In this document: in pieces, positions 21,857 through 35,430 of the stretch
Position numbering within the stretch: the stretch's first letter is position 1
How the letters are laid out: each line of letters opens with the position of its first letter
Source of the DNA: Dimorphilus gyrociliatus
Lineage: Eukaryota > Annelida > Polychaeta > Dinophilidae
Length of the DNA: 64,000 nt
NCBI GenBank assembly: GCA_904063045.1
Contig: CAJFCJ010000006.1
Location: forward strand, 2,842,946-2,906,945
Direction: 5' to 3'
Notes under the pieces: generated by a model
Database searches by the model: none
Told to the model about the DNA's origin: nothing
The model's input: only the letters and a program-made list of their open reading frames with translations
Made by a program: the position numbers and the translations under genes

Positions 21857-24800
21857 ATGATGAAATACTTTAAATATCTTCTATTAGCGTTTATGTGCAT
21901 CAGTGTCACTAGCTGCGAAGATGAAGTAATATTCAAGAACGTCCATCAAGGAGAAATACATGAAAAAGTTATAATTGTAAGGAAACAAAAAGAGCTTATG
22001 GCTTTGCCGGATGATTGCAGATTTGGTAAAGTAACACTTTTTGCGGGTTTTTTATTATTATTACTCCATACATAGATTAAAGTAAATGATAATTGCCCTA
22101 TCTTCCATTAGATGGGTATTCTAATTGCTAAAAGAACGTTTAGAGTGCATACAAATATATTGAGCTGTTACGTAATAGTTACATTGTTTCTTTCTTAATA
22201 TTAATTGTTTTTCTATCTTTTTTATACATTGTATAAAAAGATAGCTGCCTGTCTGTAACTTATTTAGATTTATAGCTGAGAGGCAAAATATGTAGGCCTA
22301 AAGGGGGTTTTATTAGTTTATCATTCTTTCTTATCAAACTAGCTACAGGGATTGATATAAGGATTATTGTAATTTTTTTTTACTTTTTTGATAGATATGT
22401 GCCAAGAAACGTCATCTACTGTCGTCGTGGGTGGTCTCGTGGTTAATTGGACCTGGCCTAGAACATCAGGAGGATATAGAGTTAGTGTTAAATGTCCGAA
22501 TTCAGTAAACATTGGTACACCTCCCTTTGATAATCTTCAATATGGCAATAGAACGTGCCTTATGAATAATACAGCATTCTTATGGAGTGACATTGAGGAT
22601 TATAGCGAGTGCCCCGTTTCATCTATCTTTGAGAGGGCTCGTATTTATTATTCTAAAGAAGATTTCCGAACAACCCCGAAAAGTTTAAGTGCTATACACA
22701 CCTTAGACAAGTTATGTTCCATTTTTCGAGAAAACCCTATGCATAAGAAAGACATTGTAGCTTTATGTAGTATATATAAAGATTTATCAGATTACGATAG
22801 CTGGATTAATTTCGACGATGCTAGATACAAATATTTAAAGATTTTTGATTCGTTTAACATCGGTTATAGTTCTGATCGTAATGAAGATGCCGATAGTTCC
22901 CTGTAAGTATAGTCGGATGTTTACGTTTTATACGGTTAATAAGTATCTGAATTAATATTGAGAAATTTACCAGAGTACAGAATATGGAGGCAGATAAAAT
23001 AGATAAATACGACACTTTATTAAGGTAAGTAAACAAGTTGTTTTTGTTTATTTGAAAAATTGAAAGAAAAGGTTAAGGAACGAATATAATTTGTTGTTTA
23101 GCAACGAAGATATTCAGTATGATTTATAGTAAACTATGGAAAAGTTTATAGAGTATTCCATAGGTGCTTTGGTGCATCAGTAAGCAAACTATCAATTGTC
23201 TGTAAAAAAAAAAAAGAACTAACAGCTACGCTAACTTTCTTATACTCTATGATTTTTTCTTTATCCTTTTCTTATGTACATCTTTTGGTCCTCTCTTTCT
23301 CTTTTTCTCTCTCTCTCTCTCTCTTTCTAACTATCATCTATTTCAATTAATTTTCTTCATTTACTAACGTAACTGATAGGCTCTTCGAATCTCTTATCAA
23401 GTTTGTAAAATCGGTTGCCAAGTTAAAGGAAGATATAACAGTAAAAGCAAATAGAACTTGGATAATACACAAAACTGGTACAAATCAAGCAGAGAGCTCA
23501 GATATAAGTTCCACTGTTGCTCTATCTAATCTATTCGACAAAAATCAAATTGATGCAATTCGTAAGTAATGAATATTTATGACTTGTGCTAATATTTATT
23601 TCTTTTTTTAGCTAACTGCTCATTAACAACTGCGATATTTACATCACCAGTTTTTTATAAATCAGCTGGATTGCTTATACCAGAGATTGTACCGGCTATA
23701 TTTGCTAAAAAAGGAGATGAATGCTTATCCGAACAAAGGAAATTACGACTTGAATATAAGATTTTTATTAAAAAGAGTAACGAGTCATTTGTGTCGAGGG
23801 TAAGTTTTGTTTAACCTAATTAAAAAAAGTTTGTAATTTATTCCTTTATTTTTAATTATACAGTATAATTAATTAAATCAAAATAGTATAATTGATTAAG
23901 TATATTGCGATGCCTTTTTTATTATAAGTGTAATTATGTATTCACAAAATACAATATAATTTTCTAAGTACAAAAGGTCAGTAGTTTAGAGGCTGGTCGT
24001 ACCATCTATATAGACTTAGGTAAAAATCTAACAGGATGTTTATTGCGCAATAGACTATCGTTATAATTGTTTTGTTCAATTAGTAATATATTTCTTTCTC
24101 TTTTTTCCTTTCCCTCTCTATCCAACTGTAACGAATTTTAGTGCTCAACGATAAAGTTAAAGAATAATCGGGCAGTCAGATCCAAACCTGGTTTATGCGA
24201 TTCCGATAAAGCTATATGGAAAAATGAACTAGGAGGATATTACGAACACGTTTGCTATTGTGAATTGAATACGGAAGGATCCTATTTCGCATTAGAAGTA
24301 TATTCAATGTTTAAGGAAAGGATTAAGCTAGGAACTTGACTGATTTTATTCTTTTTAATTTTCATTATTCGATTTTACTTTTCTAAATTCTTTATTTTCA
24401 TTTATTTTTTTTTACGCTATAAAATTCTATTCTATAGAGAAATAGTCTTTAATTTTTCTTTCTATAAATAACAATTCATATCAAACCGAACTATTTTTGT
24501 TATATAAAACAAAAAGGAAGAATAAGAGACTTTATTCTTAAAACTCTGAATTTGGCTATATTAGTATATATATTTTCATATATATATATATTCTAATACA
24601 TTTGTAGTATAGTTATAGCCTGCTAGATATAGATTTTCGTTCGGTTTTTATATGATGAGCGACAGTTTTAGTTGAAATGCTTCATCCTTTCCTATAAATT
24701 TTTTACTCTATGATCATTCATGATCTTCTGCAGTGAAACTTTTTCGTTTTTCTACTTTAAAATGCTCTTTTCTTTTTTTTTTATTAATAAAACTGTATAA

Positions 24801-26153
24801 AACATATTTATATCTTTTTTTTGTTTTTACTCTTTAACAGATGAGCGAAATTGAAGGAAAGTTTATTAGACCTACAGATGTTCCGGGTACAGATCATAGA
24901 AGCGGATCTTTATCATCAGTTTTCGTATGTTATATATTTTTAGAATTATATAAATAGTAGAGTTTATATTGACGTCAGTATTATTATTCTATTGCAGAGA
25001 TTCCCTTATTCGGATGGTTTATATTATTTCGAATTGGCTACTAGAATTATATCAATAGCCTGTTTATTAGCAACTTTAGCAACATTCGCTTTATTTAAGT
25101 AAAAGAAAATAAAATAGAGAGGAAAGATTGTCTATTGTTTTTTAAAATATGATTTTTTTGTTCTCCAATAGGAAATTAAGGCAAAGTACGCCTGCAAAAA
25201 TTCTTATTTGTCTATGTATATCCCTCGTTCTTTTGAGCTCAGTCATGTTTATTAGCGAAGGTCTTGTCGGAGTTGGTTTTGGGGTTGGATGTTTAATAGC
25301 GAACGCTTTGAGATTGTATGCAGTATTGTCGTCCTTACTTTGGAATGGGGCTGAGGGCATTAATATGTACCTTATGCTTGTCCAAGTGTTTGATGTTCAT
25401 GTACGATATTACGTTCTCAAAGCAGGACTAGTTGCTTGGGGTCTTCCAATTATAATTATTGGTATAATAAACGCATTTTCAAAGATGTCTCCAGTAGGTG
25501 AATGGAGAAATTGCGTATTCTAGTAAGTACAATAATATGCTTGATAAACTGACTTAATGAAATTTGTGAATCTTATGTAAAATTCCTTTTAAACAGTTGT
25601 ACCTTATCCAAAACTACTCTCTACTTTGGTCTTTTTTTACCTATGGCCATAATAATCATGATCAACTTAATCATCTACGTAAAAGTTGCTAAAGTATTGA
25701 GAGAGCACGCTAAATTACGTAAAAGTAAGTATTATTGACCTTTTTCATGTTTATAGATTATTTAATGGTATTCTCTTTTTTAAATTAGCCAAAACTAGCG
25801 AGACTCGTAGTGAAAGAAAAGAGAAAGTTATGCGATTTCTTGGTGATGTCGCCATGTTATTTCTCTTAGGAATACCTTGGGTATTTAGCGCTTTCGGCTC
25901 TATAGATTCAACTGGAATGCCAAATTTAGAGTTTATGGAAGGAATATTTAACATCTTCTATATATTACTGTTGAATTTACAAGGCCTCTTTATATTCATC
26001 TTTCATTGTTTACGAGTACCAGAGGTAAGAAATTCCTGGACAAGCTTATTTTCGAGTACATCAAGCGGTGGAAGAGATACAAGATTATCGAAAATATCTT
26101 TGTCAAGATTAAAGCATAAAAGACAGAGTGAGGATAAAATTCCCAAGATATAA
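21857..26153 (+). CDS. Adhesion-type (class B2) G protein-coupled receptor with degenerate GPS
   Basis: Eleven exons join in phase to 760 residues: 21857-22025, 22395-22902, 22974-23024, 23380-23561, 23612-23799, 24142-24297, 24841-24924, 24998-25098, 25172-25522, 25597-25724, 25789-26153. A signal peptide (MMKYFKYLLLAFMCISVTSC) is followed by a hormone-receptor-like Cys-rich domain (WTWPRTSGGY, VKCP, NRTCLMNNTAFLW, YSEC), a GAIN-like region and a GPS-like segment (IWKNELGGYYEHVCYC). Seven membrane segments follow, with class B2 marks: GVGCLIANALRLYAVLSSLLW...EGINMYL (TM3), LPMAIIIMINLIIY (TM5), FLGDVAMLFLLGIPWVF (TM6) and NLQGLFIFIFHCLR (TM7). After the GPS cysteines the sequence reads ELNTEGSYFAL instead of the HL|T-x-FAVL cleavage site, so self-cleavage is probably absent. 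Exon 7 (28 codons, phase 0) lengthens the GPS-TM1 linker and could be skipped in frame. The ligand is unknown. Confidence 0.85.
22213..22244. repeat. Near-perfect hairpin in first GPCR intron
   Basis: CTATCTTTTTTATAC and GTATAAAAAGATAG are complementary except for one extra T, with a 3-base ATT loop. It lies within intron 1 of the receptor gene. Confidence 0.6.
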
Positions 26154-26789
26154 ACAAAGTATTTTGCCTACGTTCCTATCATCCTTTCAAGAAGAGCCAA
26201 TCAGCAGCCTCTAATTATTTTTACATTTTTATTTCGCCTATCCCTTTATCTTTTTTGTTGTTGTTGTTCTTCTAGGTTCTTTTTTTCTATTGTCTTCCGT
26301 TAAAAGTATTATCTAGTAAAAGAGAGAAAGAGTGATGATGATTTAAGCGAAAAAAAGAGAAAGAAACCGCCCTAAAGATAATAAATTAGAGCAGTCATTT
26401 CTTATTGTTTTTTTTTATATCTTCTATTTTTATTATCTGTAATTTTGTTTGTTTGTCATATAAAAATTATTGCATTATTTTGATGAAAAAATGAAAAAGA
26501 AAGAAGAAAAAAACTAACGACATCTAGTGGTTGTATTTGATAGGAAAACACATATTAAGTTATTTTTTTGCTTTAACATTACAATATGCGCATAGTTTTC
26601 ACTTAAAGAATATGTAAAAATAAGTCTATTTAACAGGCGTAATGATTAAATAATTGTTTAGTACAGCATTTCTAATAAAACAAACAATCAAACATTTAGA
26701 ATTCCTAATGACAATAAAAAAATGTAAAGATTACTACATTTGTAAATAGTATTACTATAAAATAGGGAAAACAGAAATAACAAAGAAAA

Positions 26790-29700
26790 CTAAGCTTTCG
26801 TATGATTATTATCGCCATTACCATTCAATTCTTTCATCTCTTCTCCTCCGTCTTCTTTATTTGATGGAGGACCGTTTGGATCTGGCTTATTTCTTGTTTT
26901 AAGATAGATTACCACAAGGAAAACAAGAGCTAAGAACATGAAAGTTATAGTAATGCCGTGAAGGTAGTATCTAAAATATGGAGCATTGTATTTAAGGCAC
27001 ACATTTTTACCATCTCCGCAATCGGGAGCCAATAATATACATGTTGTATCAATAGCTCGACCGTAAAGGATAGGCGCAATCATTGTCGCAAATAAGCTAG
27101 TAGCTATATTGTTTAAGCCTAAAGCCAACGATTTCTGCTTTTGCATTACGGATCTATAAATAAAAAGAACAATATGTAATCTGTATCTTAGTTTGCGGTA
27201 AACTTACCGGATAACCATGGAAATAATAGGTGATTGACCAAGACAAATTGAAAATGTTGATATGAAGATAACGATTGTATATGGAATCAAAAGAGGACAG
27301 CTCCTTTTGCAAAAGCCACTTTTAAGATTCTTATTGGGTCCTTCAACGCAAGTACAATTCGTATATATCTGTATGGAGTTAATAAACCATAAATAATATA
27401 TCTATCAAGATAATAATTGTATTTTATTCATTTAATCTTACTATCTCTGGGCCTTTTTCTCCTTTACTATAGCTGACGATATCAGAACATCCCGCATGGC
27501 AGGGGGAATAAAATAATTGTTTATTATCTTCACTGCAAACTGGAGTGAAAATATCTGTGCAATTACAGCTGCTTTGGCAAGTGTCGTATGGTGGAATTTG
27601 TCTGTTTTTTTCATAATAAAAAATTTTAATGAATAGAGAAAAAAGATAAAAACTGAGTATAATAACAAGTTTGCTTGTGGTGGTGTTGCCAGCTCTGACG
27701 GTTCACAACCAAGAAACATAGATATCACAAAGCATACAACTCCAGTGAAACAACCGAAAACGATAAGTTTAGCGGAGCCAGAAATGTCTAGGCCTCTGGC
27801 TGAAACAATCCAGCCACCGACAAAGGTACCAGCAGCTATCGAACCAGCCATAGCAATTGCTGAAATATTTGTCAATCATTTATAAATGTATATATAAACT
27901 ATTGCTTATAATTTTTACATGTAATAATGTTTGCCATGTTTGCTCCCAATGCGAATTGATCTTCAATATATTTAGGCAAAAATGTCATAACACCCCCAGC
28001 CAAATACGACATACAAATCATAACCATAGTGGCGCTAAGATAAACGACTATAAAGATAAAGTTTACATTATTAATTCATTAACAATATTGAAATTTATCA
28101 TTTAGTTTACCATTTTTGAATAGGCTTGGAACTTTTTCTTGTAAATCTGTTCGTTTAGAAGAAACATTAATTTTACATTAGCTATAAGATAACAATCGTT
28201 TCTTTACCTTTCACATCACTGATTTCACTAACTCTCCTTTGCAGAGCTTGACGCATTTTTTCGGCTGTAGTCTTTTCCGAGTCAATATGAGATTCAGTAA
28301 CTGTTACTGGTTTTCTTAAATGTCTGGGGAACAGGAGAAGAGGTAAAGCGGCTAGAAGCATAAAGGACTGCAGAACAAGCGATCCTAGCCAATAAGCACC
28401 TATCCACTCAGGATCACTTGGCTTTAGATTAGTGGCTGCGAGAAATTTTACCAATAGAATTGAACATTATACACTTAAAAACACCAAACAAGATACTCAC
28501 GTCCTAAATCAACGTATAAACTAGTGAATGTGGCACCCAATAGGAAGCCAGCTATAGCTCCCAACATGGCAACACTCATGACAATGGCAACGTACAAAGA
28601 AGAAGTTTGCGGATCTGTGTTGTCGTCGATATACGTAAAGCTGACAGTGACGTAAGGAGCCAAGCCAGCGCCGATAAAACATTGGGATAGGATGAAAAGG
28701 ACAAGGGCTGTTGTAGACTCGTTTGATGACGTGTCAACGCCGTTAGCTGCTGATTTATTCGCTATTAATTCACAGGTGCTTGCTCCCAAGCTGGAGTTCG
28801 ACAAGCACACTCCTAACTCTGAGAGTGGAGGAATTATTTCGCTTAAATTGCCTGCTTCTACTACAGTAGCTTCAGGCTTTGGTCCAGGTCCGAAAATGAA
28901 ATGAGGAAGAGCCCACAGAAGAGATGCAGTAACAGTCAATAAGGCACCAACGAATAGAGAACGTGGTTTATGAACTCTATGACCAAAAACGGAAAAGAAA
29001 GCCAAAAGTATTAAATGACCCACATCTGCGCTAGCAGCTATGACACCGTTCATAACTGTTTGAAAACCGAATCTTCTTTGCAGGGTCGTAAGAAGGGAAA
29101 ATCGAATAGTAACATCAGTTGTGACGAGGAAGCCCAGAATAACAAGAATGCCAACGTATAGTTTCAATGTTATATACTTTCTAAAACCCTGTTTAGGTTC
29201 TTCTTCAACCTCTCCATGTTGTCCGCCATCCAATTGGGAATAAGAGCTGGCAATACTCTGATGACTGGTTGCCAAACCGGAAACTTTAATTTTGTCTTCA
29301 TTTTCAGTTTTAATCCTCAGTGCTCTGATAAATAAAGCATCCAATAAAAGTTGGACATAAAAAGCCTTACTATTCAATTATTTTAGTATATCACCTAGAA
29401 ATACTCGAAAAATTATTCACTAAATCAATATATTTACTACTTCAATCTATAAAAAATGAACGTTTACTTTTTAACACTCTACTTTCAAATGTTTTAATAT
29501 TTTGCATATCTACGACAATATAGGACTATTTAGACCTACATAACTTTAATGAATAATTAGGCAAATCAATTGTTTAATGAAAAATAAAATAAAGAAAAAG
29601 AATTTTAAAAAAGAAATCTTTTTTTTTAATAAAAAAAAAAGATTTTGATAAAGAATTGAAGAGGAAAAAATGATTTTAGAAAGAGCTTACTAAATAGTAT

Positions 29701-30796
29701 GAGGTCAAGTTTGATTTACGACTTGTACCGTAAAAAATCCTTTATACTAGGCTATAAACTAGCATAAAGAGTTTACTGGCTTGTTTGCATAAACGTACTT
29801 GAAATAGTTTAAAATTACACCTATATATATTTTTTGAAAGAGTAAAATACATCCCAATCATTTCTCATCTCCTTTTACATAATTTATTAGTCATTTTAAT
29901 ACATATTTCATATACTAAAAAGAGAACAATTGTGCATAAAAATCATCTAACTATTCCAAGATCGTTAAAATTTTATTACGATTTAGAGATTTAAGTATTA
30001 TTAACAAACTAAAAAAGAAAATAAAATTGAAGAACAATTGAACATAAATCATTGGCAGTTCTTTAAATGATAATAATCTTTAAATATTCTTCTGTCATTT
30101 AATTGCATCTAATATTACGCTTTTAGTAAGTAAAACACGTGCCAAAGTTATAAATATATCATATATATAAAGTATATAATGTAATTGTTAACTATATGAA
30201 ATTGTGTTCTTTTATATAAGGGAAAGGAAAGAGAATAAATTTAAATAAACTTATAAGCCTAATTATTCTTTTTCAATTCATTAAAAAGTTTCAAAACTAT
30301 CGAATTCTCTATTTTTATCTCTAATTATGGAATTTTTTTTTCTACAACTTTATCAATTTTGTTTTCTTTTTTTTTTCTTTAAAAAAAAAAAAGAACTATA
30401 TTATACAAGTTATTGCTTTAAGTAATTCACTTTTGAGAAGAGTTTGTTCAACCTACACAAATATACTTAAATATACAAAAAGTACGAAAGAGTAAACATA
30501 AAATTGGGATTAAATTTTGTTATCTATGTTATCTACCTGAGTAAAAATGGTCAATTATTGATTGATTGTAAACATAGACATAATATACAGTTTATACATT
30601 AAACTGGAATATATATATTTATATATAAACGAACGAAAAGAGCGGGAAACTATTTTCAATATAATGAAAATGATTTTAATAAGATAGATCATCCTTAAAA
30701 AAACCTCTCATTGTAGAGATTAGATTGTTTAGATTATTTAACAAAGAATTAGACAAATAATACTTACTCAACAGATGCTGACAAGGCCCTATTCAT
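26790..30796 (-). CDS. SLCO: Organic anion transporting polypeptide (SLCO/OATP family)
   Basis: Nine minus-strand exons join in phase to 707 residues: 30796-30768, 29324-28501, 28435-28208, 28146-28111, 28047-27919, 27859-27667, 27601-27442, 27368-27208, 27153-26790. The cytosolic N-terminus leads to TM1 (YITLKLYVGILVILGFL). The family motif region FIGAGLAPYVTVSFTYIDDN and DPEWIGAYWLGSLVLQ are present, as is a Kazal-type extracellular loop with CQSSCNCTDIFTPVCSEDN, SPCHAGC and NCTCVEG. The C-terminal QKSLALGLNNI...PILYGRAID matches the last helices. These 12-TM plasma-membrane carriers move bulky organic anions. The tiny first exon (MNRALSASVE) was found by matching splice phase across a 1.4 kb intron and is the least certain exon, as is the GTTATT donor of exon 6. 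The 3' end converges on the GPCR gene. Confidence 0.9.
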
Positions 30797-32675
30797 TGTT
30801 AATTACTTTTGCTTTAGCAGAGTCGTATCGGCTGTAAAATGGCAAATGGCAGCGACGCGGTCTTACTCTCAGTTTTAACAAGGGCCGAACGGCTATAAAT
30901 TTCTATTTGTAGGCCTGTTTAGAAAAAGTCAGTGGCGGATCCAGGATATATCAAAATATTCAATTCTTTTCCTCATAATCCTATATCTCCCCTTGTCTAA
31001 CTTCCATCTTTCTCCAGCAGTATTTGTAACCGAGTTGTTCATTGGACAATTTCGAATTGCAGAAGTTTTGCAGCGGAGCAGTTAGTATTTACTACACGTA
31101 AAAAAATTGTGTATACAGTAGATAAAGCGAGCTGATGGATGGTTCTTTTAGTAATTGATCTAATTCGCTTATCAAATATGCATAGATGTTGGAAAAAAAC
31201 GACAAAAATATATTATCCTCCAATGCATTTAACTTGTTTAATATTATTGTTTAAAATTATTAACACAAAGATTGACTTTTTAGAATACCTACTCTAATAT
31301 GTACACAACCTGTACAGGATACGGACAAATTACTATAGGCCCATTATTTCCAAATACAACTCTACCTAATACTTTATGTCTATTAAACCAAGTCATAACA
31401 AATAATAAATGCGCTATTTAATAAAAAGTATCTTAATATTTTCTTCATTTTTATTATTATTATTAGAGATTTTTAATCAAATTTCTGCAATGAAATAAAG
31501 AAATTGAAGATACTTGAATAGTTTAAAAAAAAAAAAGAAATTCCTGCCATACTCCTCATTCAAAACCCAAAAATTAATCATAAAAAATATCTGGATTCAC
31601 CCATAAAATATAATTTATATGATATAACTGAATTATTATCCTACTTCTTTAGGTAATAAAGTTATTTTTGTAACATTCTATGAAAGAGATAAATGAATAT
31701 GGCATTCTTTTTTTTTTAGTTCAAATATCTGATTTAACTAATCCAGTTGTTAATCGATATAAGTTAAAGTTATAGTTATTACTCAAAAAATATGTTATAT
31801 ACATATATATATATATATTTATTTATTGAATGCTTAAAACAGCAAACAATAAAAAGAAAAAAAAGTAAGGCAAGGTTGATGGAGTGGGTTTAAAAAGGCG
31901 AACTAATCGACATTTTGTTTATAAAATAACTTAAGTTTATATTTAAAATTTAGCGTATTTTATTTTCTATAGTCTATAATTTACTACAAATATATAAATA
32001 TTTAATGTATCTTATTACATGATCTTTGTGTTGTATTCTTAAGTAAGAGTTTCCGTCAATAAATATCATATACATTTATAAAGTTAGAAAATTAATCGAG
32101 CTACTTATTGTTCAGTATTTAACTGGTAATTAAGCTATTTTTTATTTTAAAAAAATGAAAGATAACCCATTAAGTTACTTCGTAGGTCAATTATATCATA
32201 TATTTAAGGTATTTTTATTAAGTAACTGACACTTTTATTATTATAATCCTCGAGTTAAGAAACTTTTAAGTTGATTTTAAAATGAAATTTTATAGATATT
32301 TTGGATAGGAGAGGAAAAAATTTCTGAATTAGTTCGGTGATTTGTTAAAGTTGTAAATTATTCAAATAGCTCGGTTAGCCTTTTTATTTTATCTTACAAT
32401 TGTTTAAAAAAACTATATAATGATAATACAGTTGTTACTAGTTAATAAAATTCGTAAAGTTCGTCATTATCTCTATTTTCCTCTGTCTTACCTTTTTTTT
32501 ATGTGAAAAATAGTAAAGGTACATATTTTCTAAACACATCGTAAAATCTGTACGTAAGTTGGTAAATATACTAAAAACATTAGCGTATGAATTGAAAAAA
32601 GAAAATTCCTTCTTTATTTCTTTATGAAAATTTTTGTTTGATACGATTATTGAATTGATCAAGTAAAACAATATA
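30797..32675. other. Intergenic region between SLCO 5' end and MICOS10 3' end
   Basis: AT-rich with no supported exon. The first 250 bases next to SLCO are relatively CG-rich (around 30830-30900 and 31030-31080) and probably contain its promoter. Confidence 0.4.
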
Positions 32676-33147
32676 TTAATTTTGGGGTTTCTTTACAGCA
32701 ATTTTTTCTAAAATTTCACTCTTATTTGAGAAATTATGCTGACAATTAGAGTATGCCATTCCTAGGCCTATTCCGGCTCCAAATATAATTGGCCAAGGGC
32801 GTCCTGTAAAATAAAACATCTCGATGTCAAAATAGTCATTAGTGATATGATATATTACTTACGTCGGAAGAATATGACGGAAAATACTACTCCTAAACCG
32901 ACTCCTCCAGCTGTAAAAAAAAACAACTTATCAGAAAAATCAGGGATGAGCGATAATACATGTAAGGCGTTTGGAGGAATATTAAAAATAAAATATTTAC
33001 TGATAACAAGGAGTTATAAACAAAGCAAATAGACATATTTAATAAGTAGGTCATCGAAAATTACTAACCAACTTTAATCCCGGCATCACTTAGGCATCTA
33101 TCCCACTTTCTACCCAAAACATCTTCCGACCGAATGTTAGATGCCAT
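32676..33147 (-). CDS. MICOS10: MICOS complex subunit MIC10
   Basis: Three minus-strand exons (33147-33069, 32910-32863, 32803-32676) join in phase to 84 residues, against 78 in human. The N-terminus has the family signature LGRKWDRCLSDAGIKVG. Two membrane segments with glycine zippers follow: GGVGLGVVFSVIFF, then RRPWPIIFGAGIGLGMAYSNCQHNF. MIC10 is an inner mitochondrial membrane hairpin protein that oligomerises through these glycines and bends the membrane at cristae junctions. The charged loop between the segments (RRR) is present as expected. All three exons are too short to be seen as convincing open frames alone; identity rests on the joined product, which matches along its whole length. 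Confidence 0.94.
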
Positions 33148-34226
33148 TTTTTCCTGTATATTTCGCCTATATGAAAGAGTTAATGAAAATATCCCACTTT
33201 GAACAATTAAACTTTACTAGAAAATGATTTGACAATAAATGATATATAAAGTAAAGTTATTATTAAGAAAAGCCTAATTAATTAACATAGAAATTGATAT
33301 TCTAAATAAAAGAATACTTTATCTTTGAGCTACCTTGTTCTCTTTTTTTAACAAAAGGAAGCCTAGATAATTTTAAATTTAACACTACTCATATTCAATA
33401 TAAAACTACAGGTTTTTAAAGATTACAACAACTACTGTAGTAAAAATAAAAATATAGAGTTAAATATATGAATATGAATGAAACTAATCCCAATAAATCA
33501 GTAAAGAATAAGAATATTATTTCTATCAACTTTCTAGTTGAATAGCATAAATAAAAAGTTAAATTAGGGCGAAATGGAAAATAAAATGGGAATGTGGAAA
33601 GTAAAATACTTGAAAATAATAAAATAAGTGCAAACTTCAATCCCGTTGTTGTCTGTTTTCTTTTCCAAACATTTTATCTTATAAACTTCTACAATTGTGA
33701 CAAAAACCAGTTATTCATACAACTACTTGTATCAATTAACTCTAACACTGTTGAAAAATCGCTCTCTTATACAGTTCAATGTTTACTGGATAAGCTTTAT
33801 TACTTGAGAATACAATTAAAAACAAATTCTTGTGCATTTGTCATGTATATTTGCCAATATGGAAAAAAAAAATATTCCAAAAGCTTTTCAGTATTCACAT
33901 TCTGAATTCAATAATGTATATTTTTGAATTAATACGAAAATATTAATAATTAATAAGTTAACCCCGTATTTCCTGAAAAAAAAGAAAATAGAAAAAATAC
34001 TTAAATAGTAGATATAATAAGCGATGGAATAAAATACAAATAAGATATAATTTCATTTCACTTTTCTATGTGTACATTTACTTAAAGCTAATGAAAAATA
34101 AAATATGTCAAATGAAGAGAAAAGAAAAGTCTATTATATCAATTTGTTTTATGGCGGTTTTTTTCATATGATATTTCGGCAGAAATTCCTCTCTTTCTTC
34201 TAAAGAACACTTCTGTTTTCAAGTTT
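33148..34226. other. Intergenic region between MICOS10 and SLC50A1
   Basis: AT-rich spacer. A 103-codon plus-strand open frame here has no recognisable domain, biased composition and no splice context, so it is not annotated. Confidence 0.4.
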
Positions 34227-35430
34227 TTACTCAACAACAATTGTTGTAATTCTCCTAGAACTTGGATACATCATAAAAAGTAGCAGTTGGATAGCACTTA
34301 AAATAGTTCCTAAAGCATTTGGCGTCTGCAAAAATAGTTTTAGGGTTTAAAATTTGCATTCGTCTAAATTAAGTTAAAAAGAGATACTTACAATCACGTA
34401 TGTGTCATTTAAGATATATCCATATACAGTCCATTCTGCGCATACAATAAAATTGGCTAAACTTAAAGGAAATGGCATGCATTCTGTGCTTTTGGTCCTA
34501 ATAACAACAAACTAGAAAGTAAAAAGTTTTAGTTTAGTTATTTATTTTTAAACCTTAAATACAACTTACAACTGCAGATAATGGTGATGCGACATTAATG
34601 ACTGAAAAAGTTGATGCCACTGTACCAAGCATTTGTATAGCTTCATCTTTCACTGTTGCATAGAACTTTATATAAATCAGAATAGGGAATAGTATGACAG
34701 CAGCAAACAAAAGATGACGATATAAGAGAGACTGTCATTAAAAAATATCTATTAATATATATTTATACAGCATACATATGTTCATTAAGTATAAATGTAT
34801 TCGAATAAATAATAGATAAGGTTTTTTTTCAAATCAACACGTGTTAGCTTTCGAAAGAGCCAAATATATCTCACCTTTTGAGGAGTGTGAAAGAAGTAGA
34901 ATGTGATGTAACAGAACCCCAGCATAAATCCTATGCAGTTGGTTAGAGCCAATACTTGATCAGATTTTAATAAGCCATATTTAAACCAAAGTGTTGAGCT
35001 GTTGAAAGACAGTGTATTTAACACAAATTCAACGTTTTGTTTCGCTATGAAAACTTTTTAATAGTCTAGCGAAAACTTAATCCCTAAATATACCTTAGAG
35101 CATGATTTGTTTTAAATCTTAATAAAACATTACATCCCTGAAAAGAATACACTAGATTTCACCCGACTTGTCTATTTTAGCTATATTCTTGATAGTTTCT
35201 TGAATTGAAAACTCACCTACAAAACATACAAACTAGAGGCAAAAATGGCGTGTCTTGACTATTACCCTTCGTATACACTTTACGACATATTGAGCTGAAA
35301 GAACAGAAATTAAATAGCTCAAAATTGGTAATTAAAAGTACACCAATACTAACAATCCGGTTAAAAAGTAACCAATTGTACACGTGGTAACTACCCATTT
35401 GTAAAATTCTAGAAATACTGCATCTGGCAT
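34227..35430 (-). CDS. SLC50A1: SWEET sugar transporter (MtN3/saliva family)
   Basis: Six minus-strand exons (35430-35354, 35294-35217, 34998-34875, 34731-34570, 34511-34392, 34325-34227) join in phase to 219 residues; animal SWEET1 is 221. The two MtN3 repeats are clear. In the first, SICRKVYTKGNSQDTPFLPL is followed by STLWFKYGLLKSDQVLALTN. In the second, SPLSAVFVVIRTKSTECMPF is followed by EWTVYGYILNDTYVITPNALGT. Each contains the conserved proline-bearing helix and tryptophan/asparagine of the sugar pocket. SWEETs are 7-TM (3+1+3) uniporters for mono- and disaccharides at the plasma or Golgi membrane. The start (MPDAVFLEFYKWVV) gives a typical short N-terminus. It is divergent from SPCS1 with 359 bases between starts. 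Confidence 0.94.

Noticed and set aside
23101-23127. Possible extra exon in the GPCR gene between 23024 and 23380
   Set aside because: Including it leads to TA|G or TAG, a stop. Skipping it joins AG|G in phase and restores a sensible protein, so it is at most a poison exon.
33594-33905. 103-codon plus-strand open frame between MICOS10 and SLC50A1
   Set aside because: Composition is AT-driven (Phe, Asn, Lys, Tyr), with no domain, signal peptide or splice partner.
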